Positions 33,792 to 43,037 of a stretch of DNA of 64,000 nt are shown here, one piece after another (position 1 is the first letter of the stretch; each line of letters opens with the position of its first letter). A model generated the notes under the pieces. That model ran no database searches. It saw only the letters and a program-made list of their open reading frames with translations, and had not been told where the DNA came from. The DNA is taken from the NCBI GenBank assembly GCA_900116395.1, contig FPAN01000002.1:1-64000 (forward strand), given 5' to 3'. Source of the stretch: Lachnospiraceae bacterium XBD2001 (GTDB lineage Bacteria; Bacillota; Clostridia; Lachnospirales; Lachnospiraceae). Both the position numbers and the translations under genes were made by a program.

Positions 33792-35045
33792 ATGAAGTTG
33801 TGGAAAGATATAGATCCGACAGAAGCGTTGGTAAGTGACGGAGTCATTACCCTGAAGAAGGGAGAGGGACGCCTGCTAAAATCCGGCGGCGCCTGGGTGT
33901 TTGATAATGAGGTCGCTTCGGTGAGCGGCGATTTCGAGAATGGCGCTGTGGTTACGGTAGAGGACTTCGACGGCTTTTGTATGGGCTATGGCTTCTACAA
34001 CGAGCATTCTAAGATTCGCGTGCGGATGCTGTCCCGTTGGGAGAGAGAGGGGCTAACTCCGCAGTTTTTGTATGAGCGTGTGCAAGCAGCCTGGGAATAT
34101 CGTAAGAAGACAGTGGATACTTCTTCTTGCCGTGTCATCTTCTCTGAGGCAGATTGGATACCGGGCATGGTGGTAGATAAGTACGAGGATGTTCTGGTGG
34201 TAGAGTCTTTGGCACTTGGCATTGACCGCCTGAAGGAGATTCTGATGGCTGCCCTGTTGGATGTACTGGATCAGGACGGTATCAAGATCCGTGGTATCTT
34301 TGAACGCTCCGATGCGCCGGTTCGCAAGAAAGAGGGTATGGCTCCCTATAAGGGATGGTTATATCTTGCCGATGAGACCAACAGCAGTCCGATGGTAGAG
34401 ATTACGGAGAATGGAGTGCACTATCTGGTGGACGTGGAGAACGGCCAGAAGACGGGATTTTTCTTAGACCAGAAGTATAACCGCCTGGCGATGCAAAACT
34501 ATGTGAAGGGCGCTAGAGTCTTAGATTGCTTTACCCATATGGGAACCTTCGCACTGAACGCCGGATATGGCGGAGCCAAGGAAGTTTTGGGATTGGATAT
34601 TTCTGAATTCGCTGTAGAGCAAGCCAGAGCCAATGCCAAACGTAACGGCTTAGAGGGTGTGGTGAAGTTCGAAGTGGCAGACGTCTTAGACGAGCTTCCG
34701 AAGATGGAAGCGGCCGGCCGCAAGTTCGATGTGGTCATCCTAGATCCGCCGGCTTTTACCAAGTCCAGAGAAGCTACCAAGCGTGCGATTAAGGGCTATC
34801 GTGAGATTAATATGCGTGGTATGAAGTTAGTGGAGAACGGTGGAATTCTAGCAACCTGTTCCTGTTCCCATTTTATGACGGAGGAGTTGTTTAAGAAGAC
34901 CATCCATGAGGCGGCAGCCAGTGTGCATAAGCGTCTGCGCCAGATTGAGTTTCGCACCCAGTCCCCGGATCATCCAATCCTGTGGAGCGCGGACGAATCC
35001 TACTACCTGAAGTTCTTAGTGTTCCAGGTGGTGGATGAACGCTAA
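33792..35045 (+). CDS. RlmI-type 23S rRNA (cytosine-C5) methyltransferase
   Basis: A 417-residue class I methyltransferase with an N-terminal PUA domain (about 1-80), an EEHAD-like middle domain and a C-terminal Rossmann fold: QKTGFFLDQKYNR (about 217-229), VLDCFTHMGTFALNAG (237-252), and the catalytic segment ILDPPAFTKS with the nearby CSCSHF cysteines. The family (RlmI/RlmK) forms 5-methylcytosine in 23S rRNA. It starts 13 bases after the CDF gene and is probably co-transcribed with it. Confidence 0.9.
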   Translation: MKLWKDIDPTEALVSDGVITLKKGEGRLLKSGGAWVFDNEVASVSGDFENGAVVTVEDFDGFCMGYGFYNEHSKIRVRMLSRWEREGLTPQFLYERVQAAWEYRKKTVDTSSCRVIFSEADWIPGMVVDKYEDVLVVESLALGIDRLKEILMAALLDVLDQDGIKIRGIFERSDAPVRKKEGMAPYKGWLYLADETNSSPMVEITENGVHYLVDVENGQKTGFFLDQKYNRLAMQNYVKGARVLDCFTHMGTFALNAGYGGAKEVLGLDISEFAVEQARANAKRNGLEGVVKFEVADVLDELPKMEAAGRKFDVVILDPPAFTKSREATKRAIKGYREINMRGMKLVENGGILATCSCSHFMTEELFKKTIHEAAASVHKRLRQIEFRTQSPDHPILWSADESYYLKFLVFQVVDER

Positions 35046-35136
35046 ACCCGGTATGGAAAAATAGATAAAAAATAAAATATTTGCTCAAAAATCAGCCTGT
35101 TATTTTTGTGCGAAATCTCCTAAACTATCACAACTA

Positions 35137-35177
35137 TAACGTTTTCGGTAGCAGCCGAATAAGAAGATACGTATAAT
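35137..35177 (+). promoter_or_regulatory. Promoter with operator-like AACGTTTTCG before GH5
   Basis: TATAAT at 35172-35177 lacks a good -35. AACGTTTTCG at 35138-35147 sits where an operator or activator site would, and the same ten bases overlap the PTS promoter at 39457-39466. A LacI-family or catabolite site is possible; it does not match the cre consensus well. Confidence 0.4.
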
Positions 35178-35208
35178 AGAAAAAGATAGAAAAGCGGGAG
35201 GAAAACGC

Positions 35209-36246
35209 ATGAAACAATTAACAGGCTTTTTGCGTGGTGTCAACCTGGGCGGATGGATTTCCCAGTTTGACGCATACGATAAGAAACACTTTGATACATT
35301 TATTACCGAGAAGGATATTGATGATATCGCATCTTTAGGATTCGACCATGTCCGTGTTCCGGTGGATTATGTGCTCTTCGAGGAAGAAGACGGAACACCG
35401 AAGGAAGACGGTTTTCATTATTTGAAGAATTGCCGTCAGTGGTGCGAGAAGAATCATTTGAATATGCTGATTGATCTCCATGAGTGTTATGGTTATTCCT
35501 TCGATCCGTTGAAGAAGGATATGGACCGGGAGAAGTTCTTCTATGATAAGGACCTCCAGGACCGCTTCTTTGCCCTTTGGAGACGCATTGCAACGGAGTT
35601 TAAGGATTATCCTGCTCAGGTGGCTTTTGAGCCGTTAAATGAGGTCGTATTGGAGAAGGTAGCGGATGCATGGAATAAGGTTGCATCCGAGTTCATTCGA
35701 ATTGTAAGAGAAATTTGCCCGGACCATATTCTGGTTATCGGTGGTGTTTGCTATAACAACGTGAAGAGCGTACCGCTTCTGGATATTCCGGTGGATGAGA
35801 AGGTGGTTTATAACTTCCATTGTTATGAACCAATGATTTTCTCCCATCAGGGAGCTTACTGGGTAGAGGGTATGCCGTTAGATTATCGTATCGGTTATCC
35901 GAAGACCTTAGAAGAGTACCGTGCAGCCGGTAAGGAGCTGACCGCAGATTTGGCCGGTGCCGTATATCAGGAAGGCATCAGTGAGATTGGAGAAGGTTTC
36001 TTCGAAGATATCTTCGCTCCTGCCATTGCCAAGGCCGAGAAAGATAACGCATATCTGTACTGTGGAGAGTATGGTGTGATTGACCAGGCCGATCCGGAAG
36101 ATCGCCTTAGATGGATGAAGGATATTCATGCCGTATTCGAACGCCATGGAATCGGACATGCCTTGTGGAACTACAAGCAGAAAGACTTCGGTTTGGTGGA
36201 TGAGAGCTTTTCCTCCATCCGTGACCGATTCATTGAAATCGTATAA
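35209..36246 (+). CDS. Glycoside hydrolase family 5 enzyme (intracellular)
   Basis: A 345-residue family 5 glycosidase, a retaining beta-glycanase or glucosidase. The barrel shows LRGVNLGGWIS (8-18), the substrate Arg in DHVRVPVDY, HECYGY, the acid/base glutamate in FEPLNEV (about 141-147), HCYEP, and the nucleophile glutamate in YCGEYGVID (about 286). There is no signal peptide or carbohydrate-binding domain, so it works on short oligosaccharides inside the cell. Beta-glucan, mannan or similar substrates are all possible. GGGAGG precedes ATG 35209. Monocistronic, with a shared terminator. Confidence 0.9.
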   Translation: MKQLTGFLRGVNLGGWISQFDAYDKKHFDTFITEKDIDDIASLGFDHVRVPVDYVLFEEEDGTPKEDGFHYLKNCRQWCEKNHLNMLIDLHECYGYSFDPLKKDMDREKFFYDKDLQDRFFALWRRIATEFKDYPAQVAFEPLNEVVLEKVADAWNKVASEFIRIVREICPDHILVIGGVCYNNVKSVPLLDIPVDEKVVYNFHCYEPMIFSHQGAYWVEGMPLDYRIGYPKTLEEYRAAGKELTADLAGAVYQEGISEIGEGFFEDIFAPAIAKAEKDNAYLYCGEYGVIDQADPEDRLRWMKDIHAVFERHGIGHALWNYKQKDFGLVDESFSSIRDRFIEIV

Positions 36247-36258
36247 GGAAATAAGCAA

Positions 36259-36293
36259 TAAAAAAGAAGAGGACGGGGCGTCCTCTTCTTTTT
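36259..36293. terminator. Bidirectional terminator between GH5 and the antiterminator gene
   Basis: AAAAGAAGAGGAC pairs with GTCCTCTTCTTTT, with A and T runs on both sides, so it serves the convergent genes on both strands. Confidence 0.9.
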
Positions 36294-37128
36294 AGTTGTC
36301 CATAACATCAGCCTTGACACGTTCGATATGCATTGCAAGATAGCCGATTTCCAATTGGTCAAAAGGGGATCCGATGCTCTTGCTAAGTTCCTCGCAGATG
36401 GACTTCGCAATGGCAAAGGACTGTGGAAAAGCTGTTAATACATAATCATTCATATCTACTTTTAGGGGCTCAGATTTTTGAATGCGGGCTACCATATAGC
36501 GAATGTGGTTCATCATACGGTTGTATGAGAGGGATTCGACGGATATGGTCTTCTGCGTGATTTCCTCGATTTGGGAGATACAATTTCGAACTGCCTGAGC
36601 AGTCTCGATGGATTGTGACAATTTGTCCAAGGAAGTCGCAGAATGTATATGCAATGCGACATAGCCGATTTCGTCTTCGGAGATGTCGAGATTTAACTTG
36701 TCTTTGAGCAAAGGTTTGACAATCTCAGCGGTTTTATATTCCGCATGGAACAATATCTTAATATCGTTTAACAGCGGATTGGAGATTTGCTCGTTATCCG
36801 CAATTCTTTTGGCAGCATACTCAAGGTGATCTGCCATTGGGAAAACAATATTATGATCTACTTCGTCGAATGATTGGTCCGCATGTTCGAGCACGGCTTC
36901 CGCGATTTCGAGGAACACCGGGTCGACATGCTTCACAATCTCTTTTGCGTTGCCTCGTTCGGATGACTCTGCCAGAGAGAAGATACGGCAATCAGGAGTT
37001 ACATGAAGCTCCTGGGTAGGCTTCATTCCGAAGCCTACGCCCTTTCCCATGATCAAGTATTCAACCAAAGCATCGGTATCAACTGCAATCACCGAATTAT
37101 GATTTAAAACTTTTTTAATTTTGTACAT
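36292..37128 (-). CDS. BglG/LicT-family transcription antiterminator
   Basis: A 278-residue RNA-binding antiterminator. The N-terminal CAT domain (YKIKKVLNHNSVIAVD, about 2-17) binds a RAT hairpin. Two PTS regulation domains follow, with phosphorylatable histidines in VDHN (PRD1, about 96), ALHIHSA, and AMHIERV (PRD2, about 268). GGAG nine bases upstream supports ATG 37128 over earlier starts at 37143 and 37134. It lies 21 bases after the PTS gene and is co-transcribed. The antiterminator probably acts on the leader at 39329-39399, with its activity set by PTS phosphorylation; GlcT would be the closest functional equivalent. Confidence 0.93.
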   Translation of the reverse strand: MYKIKKVLNHNSVIAVDTDALVEYLIMGKGVGFGMKPTQELHVTPDCRIFSLAESSERGNAKEIVKHVDPVFLEIAEAVLEHADQSFDEVDHNIVFPMADHLEYAAKRIADNEQISNPLLNDIKILFHAEYKTAEIVKPLLKDKLNLDISEDEIGYVALHIHSATSLDKLSQSIETAQAVRNCISQIEEITQKTISVESLSYNRMMNHIRYMVARIQKSEPLKVDMNDYVLTAFPQSFAIAKSICEELSKSIGSPFDQLEIGYLAMHIERVKADVMDN

Positions 37129-37149
37129 AATCATCCACTCCAAAGAGGC

Positions 37150-39282
37150 TTATGCTAAAAATTCTACCTCAAATAATGGCTCGCCGGCCTGAATATTTCC
37201 GGCTTTTACCAAACGAATATTGGTCTTGTCTTCATCCATATCGGTGCAAAGTACCGGGGATGCGATAGACGGTGCATTTGCCTTCAGGTAATCAAGATCA
37301 AGCTTCATAAGCGCCTCACCCTTCTTCACCTTCTGGCCGTTGGAAACAAGAACATCAAATCCCTGTCCGCCAAGCTTAACAGTATCGATACCTACGTGAA
37401 TCAAAAGATTAACGCCGTCATCAGTAGTGAAACCAATGGCATGCTTGGTATCGAATACGAAAGTTACTTCTCCGTCTGCTGGAGCGTAGATGATGTCAGT
37501 CTCAGGAGTTACAACAGCTCCGTCACCCATCATGCGGCTAGCGAAAGCCTCATCAGGTGTAGCAGAGATATCATCACAGCTACCGTTAACCGGGCTGTAA
37601 ACAACTGCGGTCTTAACAACCTTTAAGTTGGACTTGTCAGCTGCAGTTTTGTTCTCGGACTCATTAGAAGAGTCGTTATTTGAAATATACAACTCATTTG
37701 GAACTTTTTCCAGATAATCTTCCAAATTAGACTTAATAATGGTTACATGAGGTCCGTAAATAACTTGGACACCCTGTCCCTTGTGGACAACACCGGAAGC
37801 TCCGGTAGCCTTTAACATACCGTCGTTTACGAGATCTGCATTATCAACAGTTACACGAAGACGAGTAGCGCAGCAGTCAACGGAAACAATGTTCTTCTTG
37901 CCGCCAAGGCCCTTCATAATCTGATCGGATACAGCGTCTTCCTTGGAAAGACCTGCATTCTTAGCATTGTAATCTGCTCTGGTGTAGAGCTTGGTCTCTT
38001 CATCATCATCCTCACGACCCGGAGTCTTCAGATTGAACTTCTTAATTAAGAAGGAGAACAACAGGTAGTAAACGATGAAGTAACCGATACCAACGATAAC
38101 GATCCATACCCAGCTGGTCTTTGCATTGCCCTGAAGAATACCGAACAGGAACATATCAATCAAACCACCGGAGAAGGTCATACCAACACCAACGCCGCAC
38201 ATATGCATGAGCATGTAAGCAGCACCGGCAAATACGCAGTGAAGACCGTAAAGAGCAGGAGCTACGAATAAGAATGTGAACTCGATTGGCTCAGTAATAC
38301 CGGTCAACATAGAAGTCAAAGCTGCGGAAAGAAGAAGTCCTCCAACAACCTTACGCTTCTCAGGACGTGCACAGCGATACATAGCAAGAGCTGCTCCCGG
38401 AAGACCGAAGATCATGAGCGGGAACTTACCGGACATGAAACGGGTAGCGGATACAGCAAAGTGCTCAACAGTAGGATCAGCAAGCTGTGCAAAGAAGATG
38501 TTCTGTGCACCTTCGATGGTTACGCCAGCAACTTCCATGGTACCACCAACAGCGGTCTGCCAGAATGGAAGATAGAATACATGATGAAGACCGAATGGGA
38601 TTAATAAACGCTCCATCAAACCGTAAACCCAAGTTCCAGCGTAGCCGGACTTCATTACGATGTCACCAACGTGGTAAATACCAGCCTGTACCGGTGGCCA
38701 GATGAAGAACATCAGGATACCAACGAAGGTATAAACCAAAGCGGAAATAATCGGAACGAAACGGGTACCGCCGAAGAAGGAAAGTACCTGTGGTAACTGA
38801 ATCTTATAGAACTTGTTGTGCAATGCTGCAACACCAAGACCTACGATGATACCACCGAATACACCCATCTGAAGGGATTCGATACCACATACAGTAGCAA
38901 CTGCACCGCTTAACATGGACTCAGCACCGCCGTTGATAGAAATCATAGCGCTGATAGAAGCGTGCATGATGAAGAAAGCGATTGCTGCTGCAAGAGCTGC
39001 AACTTCCTTCTCTTTGTTTGCCATACCGATTGCAACGCCCATGGCGAAGATAACCGGCAAGTTACCGAATACAATGTCACCGGCCTTGCTCATTACGGTG
39101 AATAAGCCGTACCAGATGGTTCCGGGACCCATAGCATCTAATAAATGATAGGTCTCCAGCATTGTAGTATTGGTGAATGATCCACCAAATCCCAGCAGCA
39201 ATCCTGCTACCGGCAGAAGTGCGATTGGAAGCATAAAGCTTCGTCCAATTCGCTGCAAAACACTAAAAATCTTATCTTTCAC
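37150..39282 (-). CDS. ptsG: PTS glucose-type transporter EIICBA
   Basis: A 710-residue phosphotransferase permease that imports and phosphorylates glucose or a related hexose. The EIIC membrane domain covers about 1-410 (FGLHHVFYLPFW; GITEPIEF). The EIIB domain (about 450-530) has the phosphorylated Cys in VDCCATRLRV. EIIA (about 570-710) has the phosphorylated His in LLIHVGIDTV. The order C-B-A is that of Firmicutes PtsG. Start is GTG 39282 with AAGGAGG at 39289-39295. Glucosamine or N-acetylglucosamine are less likely but not excluded. The leader carries a terminator and RAT-like site, so expression depends on the antiterminator next to it. Confidence 0.92.
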   Translation of the reverse strand: MKDKIFSVLQRIGRSFMLPIALLPVAGLLLGFGGSFTNTTMLETYHLLDAMGPGTIWYGLFTVMSKAGDIVFGNLPVIFAMGVAIGMANKEKEVAALAAAIAFFIMHASISAMISINGGAESMLSGAVATVCGIESLQMGVFGGIIVGLGVAALHNKFYKIQLPQVLSFFGGTRFVPIISALVYTFVGILMFFIWPPVQAGIYHVGDIVMKSGYAGTWVYGLMERLLIPFGLHHVFYLPFWQTAVGGTMEVAGVTIEGAQNIFFAQLADPTVEHFAVSATRFMSGKFPLMIFGLPGAALAMYRCARPEKRKVVGGLLLSAALTSMLTGITEPIEFTFLFVAPALYGLHCVFAGAAYMLMHMCGVGVGMTFSGGLIDMFLFGILQGNAKTSWVWIVIVGIGYFIVYYLLFSFLIKKFNLKTPGREDDDEETKLYTRADYNAKNAGLSKEDAVSDQIMKGLGGKKNIVSVDCCATRLRVTVDNADLVNDGMLKATGASGVVHKGQGVQVIYGPHVTIIKSNLEDYLEKVPNELYISNNDSSNESENKTAADKSNLKVVKTAVVYSPVNGSCDDISATPDEAFASRMMGDGAVVTPETDIIYAPADGEVTFVFDTKHAIGFTTDDGVNLLIHVGIDTVKLGGQGFDVLVSNGQKVKKGEALMKLDLDYLKANAPSIASPVLCTDMDEDKTNIRLVKAGNIQAGEPLFEVEFLA

Positions 39283-39328
39283 AATAAACCTCCTTAGATT
39301 TCTTAGAGGCCCTTGCCGTGTTTATGCA

Positions 39329-39399
39329 TAAAAAAAGACATAAACAGACAAAACACCCCTTGTGTTTTGTGTCGTTCATGCCTACTTAAAGTTACATAC
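39329..39399 (-). promoter_or_regulatory. RAT-like antiterminator overlapping a leader terminator
   Basis: On the minus strand TGTAAC...AGTAGGCATGAACGAC (39372-39397) resembles ribonucleic antiterminator sites bound by GlcT/LicT proteins. Its 3' end runs into the stem ACAAAACAC/GTGTTTTGT (39348-39370) of a hairpin followed by a T-rich stretch (TTTTTTT at 39330-39336). The two structures cannot form together, as expected for antitermination control. Confidence 0.65.
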
Positions 39400-39429
39400 T
39401 ACAAAAAATTTTATAAAATTGACTTTGAT

Positions 39430-39468
39430 AAAATATCATAATATGATTTCTATGTCAAACGTTTTCGT
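39430..39468 (-). promoter_or_regulatory. Promoter of the PTS operon
   Basis: On the minus strand TTGACA (39453-39458), 17 bases, TATTTT (39430-39435). The -35 overlaps ACGAAAACGTT, the same string (inverted) as before the GH5 gene. Confidence 0.6.
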
Positions 39469-39522
39469 AAGATATTTTTCACAAAGGAAACAGAAATTTC
39501 TATAGAAAGAATAAAGCAAATC

Positions 39523-40248
39523 ATGTATATTTTTTTTGATAAAACAGAAGCGGATATCGCGGACATTCGTGCACAGTATGATGTGACGGTGGTGCGGGAT
39601 GCATCCGAGCTTCCGTCGGAGGCGTTGGTATTACACTATACGCCGGAATTGGTATCCCTAGAATGCGGCGCCTTGCAGATGCATGGAGATCTGACCACCA
39701 TGCTTCCACGCATCAAGCGTTTAGGACAGGAGATGCTAATTAAGGCGGCCAAGCCGAAGAATTTCCGGGGAGAACCATTGGCTGTGGATGCCACCGCAGG
39801 AATGGGAGAAGATTCCATGCTCCTGGCGGCTGCAGGATTTCGGGTGAAGCTCTTCGAATATAATCCGGTCATCGCAACGCTGCTGGCGGATAGCCTGCGA
39901 CGGGGAGCACAAGATCCCGAGATTGGGGAGATTGTCGGTCGGATGGAATTGGTTCCGGGCGATAGCATCACAGGAATTCGAAATATATCGGAGCGAGCAG
40001 ATGTGATTTATTTGGATCCGATGTTTCCGGAACGCCAGAAGAGTGGTTTAATTAAGAAGAAGTTCCAACTTTTACAACAGTTGGAGCGACCATGTGATGA
40101 TGAGGATGCACTCTTTGCTGCGGCCAGGGAAGCAGCTCCTAAGAAATTAATAGTAAAACGTCCTTTGAAGGGACCATTTTTGGCCGGGGCAAAGCCCGGA
40201 TATAGCGTAAGCGGTAAGGCAATCCGGTATGATTGTTTTGCATTTTGA
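39523..40248 (+). CDS. rsmJ: RsmJ-like 16S rRNA (guanine-N2) methyltransferase
   Basis: A 241-residue class I methyltransferase. RsmJ modifies G1516 of 16S rRNA. Key parts: LAVDATAGMGEDSMLLAAAG (about 88-107) for S-adenosylmethionine, a strand ending in LFEYNPVIATLL, and the RsmJ signature VIYLDPMFPERQKSGLIKKK (about 165-184), followed by KLIVKRPLKGPFL. This signature separates it from other methyltransferases. No strong ribosome site is visible before ATG 39523 (GAAAG only). It is divergent from the PTS operon. Confidence 0.85.
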   Translation: MYIFFDKTEADIADIRAQYDVTVVRDASELPSEALVLHYTPELVSLECGALQMHGDLTTMLPRIKRLGQEMLIKAAKPKNFRGEPLAVDATAGMGEDSMLLAAAGFRVKLFEYNPVIATLLADSLRRGAQDPEIGEIVGRMELVPGDSITGIRNISERADVIYLDPMFPERQKSGLIKKKFQLLQQLERPCDDEDALFAAAREAAPKKLIVKRPLKGPFLAGAKPGYSVSGKAIRYDCFAF

Positions 40249-40293
40249 TTATTTAGATAGGGTATTCCGTTAGGAATACAAAAGGAAAGTATT

Positions 40294-41154
40294 TTGATTC
40301 AAGCAGTAAAAAGCGATGGAAAACGAATTATATTATGCGTAGTTGCCGGCATCTTGATGTCTGTGAACTACAATACCTTTGTGCATACAGGAGGATTACT
40401 GCCGGGTGGATTTGCCGGAATGACATTGTTGATTCAGTCCATCAGTCGGACCTTTTTTCATTACAACATGCCATACGGTCCGGTGTATATCCTGGCCAAT
40501 TTATTCCCGATTATCTTAAGCTATCGGAAGATCGGTAAGAAGTTTACGATTTTTTCCTGCGTTACCATTGGTACCGTGGCGGTTTTGACGGACCTTATTC
40601 CAAGTTATGTGATTACCCAGGATATTCTTCTGATTAGTATCTTCGGTGGAATGATGAACGGTACCGCCATTATGTTATGCCTGATGGCCGGAGCCACCAG
40701 TGGCGGAACGGACTTCATCTCCATCTACGTATCGGAGAAGTTCCATATTGATGCCTGGAATTACGTGCTGCTGTTTAACGGATGTATCCTGGTAGTGGAT
40801 GGTTTCCTCTTCGGATGGGATAAGGCATTGTACTCCATTATCTTCCAGTTCGTAACTACTCAGATTCTGAACGCCAGATACATGCATTACAAGAAGACTA
40901 CGCTCTTTATCGTAACGGAGTATCCGGATGAGATTGCAAGAGCATTATATAAGAAGACGAAGCACGGAGCTACCACTTTGGATGCCCAGGGAACTTACCA
41001 GGGTACACCACGGAAGATGCTCTATACCGTCATCAATGCAGAAGAAATTAATAAGGTGCTGAAGATTATCGATAACATCGATGAGAAGGCATTTGTGAAT
41101 GTCATCCGCACGGAGCAGCTGCGGGGAGCATTCTATATGAGACCAAAGGACTAA
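40294..41154 (+). CDS. YitT family membrane protein
   Basis: A 286-residue integral membrane protein with five to six membrane segments (residues 10-190) and a soluble C-terminal DUF2179 domain (about 210-280; TTLDAQGTYQGTPRKMLYTV). The YitT signatures GGLLPGGFAG and GATSGGTDF are present. Function is unknown; related proteins are suspected transporters or sensors. The start is TTG 40294, supported by AAAGGAAAG at 40282-40290. It lies 45 bases after rsmJ. Confidence 0.9.
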   Translation: MIQAVKSDGKRIILCVVAGILMSVNYNTFVHTGGLLPGGFAGMTLLIQSISRTFFHYNMPYGPVYILANLFPIILSYRKIGKKFTIFSCVTIGTVAVLTDLIPSYVITQDILLISIFGGMMNGTAIMLCLMAGATSGGTDFISIYVSEKFHIDAWNYVLLFNGCILVVDGFLFGWDKALYSIIFQFVTTQILNARYMHYKKTTLFIVTEYPDEIARALYKKTKHGATTLDAQGTYQGTPRKMLYTVINAEEINKVLKIIDNIDEKAFVNVIRTEQLRGAFYMRPKD

Positions 41155-41191
41155 ATACGGCGTTTACATTCTATTTTTCAAATGATATATT

Positions 41192-41240
41192 AAAGAGCGG
41201 ATGGCATTCGAAAGAAGCTGTACCGCTCTTTTTATTTTTT
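41192..41240 (+). terminator. Terminator after the YitT gene
   Basis: AAAGAGCGG pairs with CCGCTCTTT across a 22-base loop, followed by TTATTTTTT. Confidence 0.75.
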
Positions 41241-41315
41241 CGTTTTTTTATCGGCTTGTATCCCGGAAGTGGAACAAGACCATACATCACTTCTTCAGCT
41301 TGAGGAGGTGATTTT

Positions 41316-42185
41316 ATGAACATTGGATTTGTAGGCGCAGGCAAAGTGGGCTGCAGTATTGCGAAGCTACTCGCCCAGCGCGGAAAATGCGTAAGCGGCT
41401 TTTACAGTCGCAGTCGTAAGTCGGCCATGGAAGCGGCCGAGTTTGTAGGCACAACTTATTTTGACGATATCAATCAATTGTTGGAAGTAAGTGATGTGTT
41501 GTTTCTGACGGTGCCGGATGGAGCAATTGCGTCCGTGTATCACAGTCTGAATCCGAATTTACTAGTCGATAAAATCATATGTCATTGTAGTGGCGCTCTG
41601 TCCACTGCAGTCTTTGAAGGAATAGAAAAGTGGGGTGCATCCGCTTTTTCCGTTCATCCGTTTGTGGCGATTAGCAGTCGCTATGAGTCATACCAATATT
41701 TACCCAACAGCATTTTTACATTGGAAGGCAAGGAAAACTGCCCGGGACATAAGAAAGCTATGCTGCAGTTACTGCGGGATTTAGATCTTCGTGTGGAAGA
41801 GATTTCCGGGGAGTCCAAGGTGGCTTATCACGGTGCTGCGGTCATGGCAAGCAACCTGATGCTTGGTCTTTTATCCGTAGCGAAAAAAGAACTGGTGGCA
41901 GCAGGCTTCTCTGAGGAAGGGGCCGATGCAGCGATTCTGTCTCTGGCCGAGGGCAATCTGATGAATGCAGTGCACGCCAAAGAGAATCCGCTGGTGAGCG
42001 CTCTTACCGGCCCCATTCAACGTGGAGATGCCGGCACCGTAGCCGGACATCTGCAGGCGTTTTCCGGGGATACAAGAGAAATCTACCGGTTGCTTTCCAA
42101 GGAAGTACTACAGCTGGCACGGGCAAAAAATCCAACATTGGATGACATCAATTTAGTAAAGCTTCTGTATGAGGAGGAAACTTAA
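41316..42185 (+). CDS. panG: Rossmann/DUF2520 protein, probable ketopantoate reductase PanG
   Basis: A 289-residue NAD(P)-dependent reductase-like protein: dinucleotide-binding GFVGAGKVGCSIAKLL (4-19) and a C-terminal DUF2520 helical domain (about 155-285; SKVAYHGAAVMASN). It precedes panB by 3 bases and the panBCD genes follow without a classic PanE. A DUF2520-type protein, PanG, was shown to be the ketopantoate reductase of Francisella, with relatives in Clostridia and enterococci, so the same role here is well founded by family and context. GAGGAGGTG before ATG 41316 is strong. Confidence 0.85.
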   Translation: MNIGFVGAGKVGCSIAKLLAQRGKCVSGFYSRSRKSAMEAAEFVGTTYFDDINQLLEVSDVLFLTVPDGAIASVYHSLNPNLLVDKIICHCSGALSTAVFEGIEKWGASAFSVHPFVAISSRYESYQYLPNSIFTLEGKENCPGHKKAMLQLLRDLDLRVEEISGESKVAYHGAAVMASNLMLGLLSVAKKELVAAGFSEEGADAAILSLAEGNLMNAVHAKENPLVSALTGPIQRGDAGTVAGHLQAFSGDTREIYRLLSKEVLQLARAKNPTLDDINLVKLLYEEET

Positions 42186-42188
42186 GAA

Positions 42189-43037
42189 ATGAAAAACACA
42201 GTAACCACATTGCGCAAGCAAAAAGAAGAAGGCAGTAAGATTAGCATGCTGACCTGTTACGACTACACCACTGCTTGTTTGGTAGAGCAGGCCGGAGTCA
42301 ACGCCGTATTGATTGGCGATTCTCTTGGCATGACCATGCTTGGATACGATGATACCCTTCCGGTCACCATGGAGGATATGATTCACCATACCAGAGCAGT
42401 ATCCCGTGGACTGAAGGATACCTTCCTGGTAGCGGATATGCCGTTTTTGTCTTACCAGACCAGCACCTACGATGCAGTGGTCAATGCCGGTCGCTTGGTA
42501 AAAGAGGGCCATGCACAGGCAGTGAAGTTGGAAGGCGGCGCAACGGTTTGTGAGCAGATTCGTGCCATTGTTAAGGCAGATATTCCGGTATGTGCACACA
42601 TCGGATTAACCCCACAGTCCATCAATGCGTTTGGTGGATTCAAGGTACAGGGTAAGGATGCGGCTCGTGCACGCCAGGTAGTAGAAGATGCATTGGCAGT
42701 TCAGGAAGCAGGCGCATTCATGGTGGTATTAGAGTGTGTTCCGGCTGCACTTGCCAGCTATATTACAGAGATTTTGGATATCCCGACCATCGGAATCGGT
42801 GCAGGTGCCGGATGCGACGGTCAGGTATTGGTATACCAGGATATGCTTGGCATGTTCTCCGGCATGAAGCCAAAGTTCGTAAAGCATTTTGCGGAAATCG
42901 GTGAGACTATGCGCAGTGCATTTGCAGCATATGATGAGGAAGTAAAGAACGGTACATATCCGGCAGAGGAGCATACCTTCAAGATTTCCGAGGAAGTTAT
43001 GGACGAAGTAAGAAAGGGAATGGATCAGGCATGTTAA
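42189..43037 (+). CDS. panB: 3-methyl-2-oxobutanoate hydroxymethyltransferase
   Basis: A 282-residue enzyme that makes ketopantoate from alpha-ketoisovalerate and methylene-THF. TIM-barrel motifs: SMLTCYDYTTA (19-29), VNAVLIGDSLGMTMLGYDDTLPVT with the metal-binding Asp, FLVADMPFLSYQ, and AHIGLTPQSINAFGG (about 137-151). It overlaps panC by 7 bases. The one-carbon donor links it to the folate genes in the window. Confidence 0.96.
   Translation: MKNTVTTLRKQKEEGSKISMLTCYDYTTACLVEQAGVNAVLIGDSLGMTMLGYDDTLPVTMEDMIHHTRAVSRGLKDTFLVADMPFLSYQTSTYDAVVNAGRLVKEGHAQAVKLEGGATVCEQIRAIVKADIPVCAHIGLTPQSINAFGGFKVQGKDAARARQVVEDALAVQEAGAFMVVLECVPAALASYITEILDIPTIGIGAGAGCDGQVLVYQDMLGMFSGMKPKFVKHFAEIGETMRSAFAAYDEEVKNGTYPAEEHTFKISEEVMDEVRKGMDQAC

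Noticed and set aside
39453-39468. Classic catabolite (cre) site
   Set aside because: The core ACGAAAACGTTTGACA agrees with the cre consensus in only part of its positions; kept only as an unspecified operator candidate.
41155-41315. Riboswitch before the pan operon
   Set aside because: Apart from the terminator of the preceding gene, no extended conserved structure was seen.
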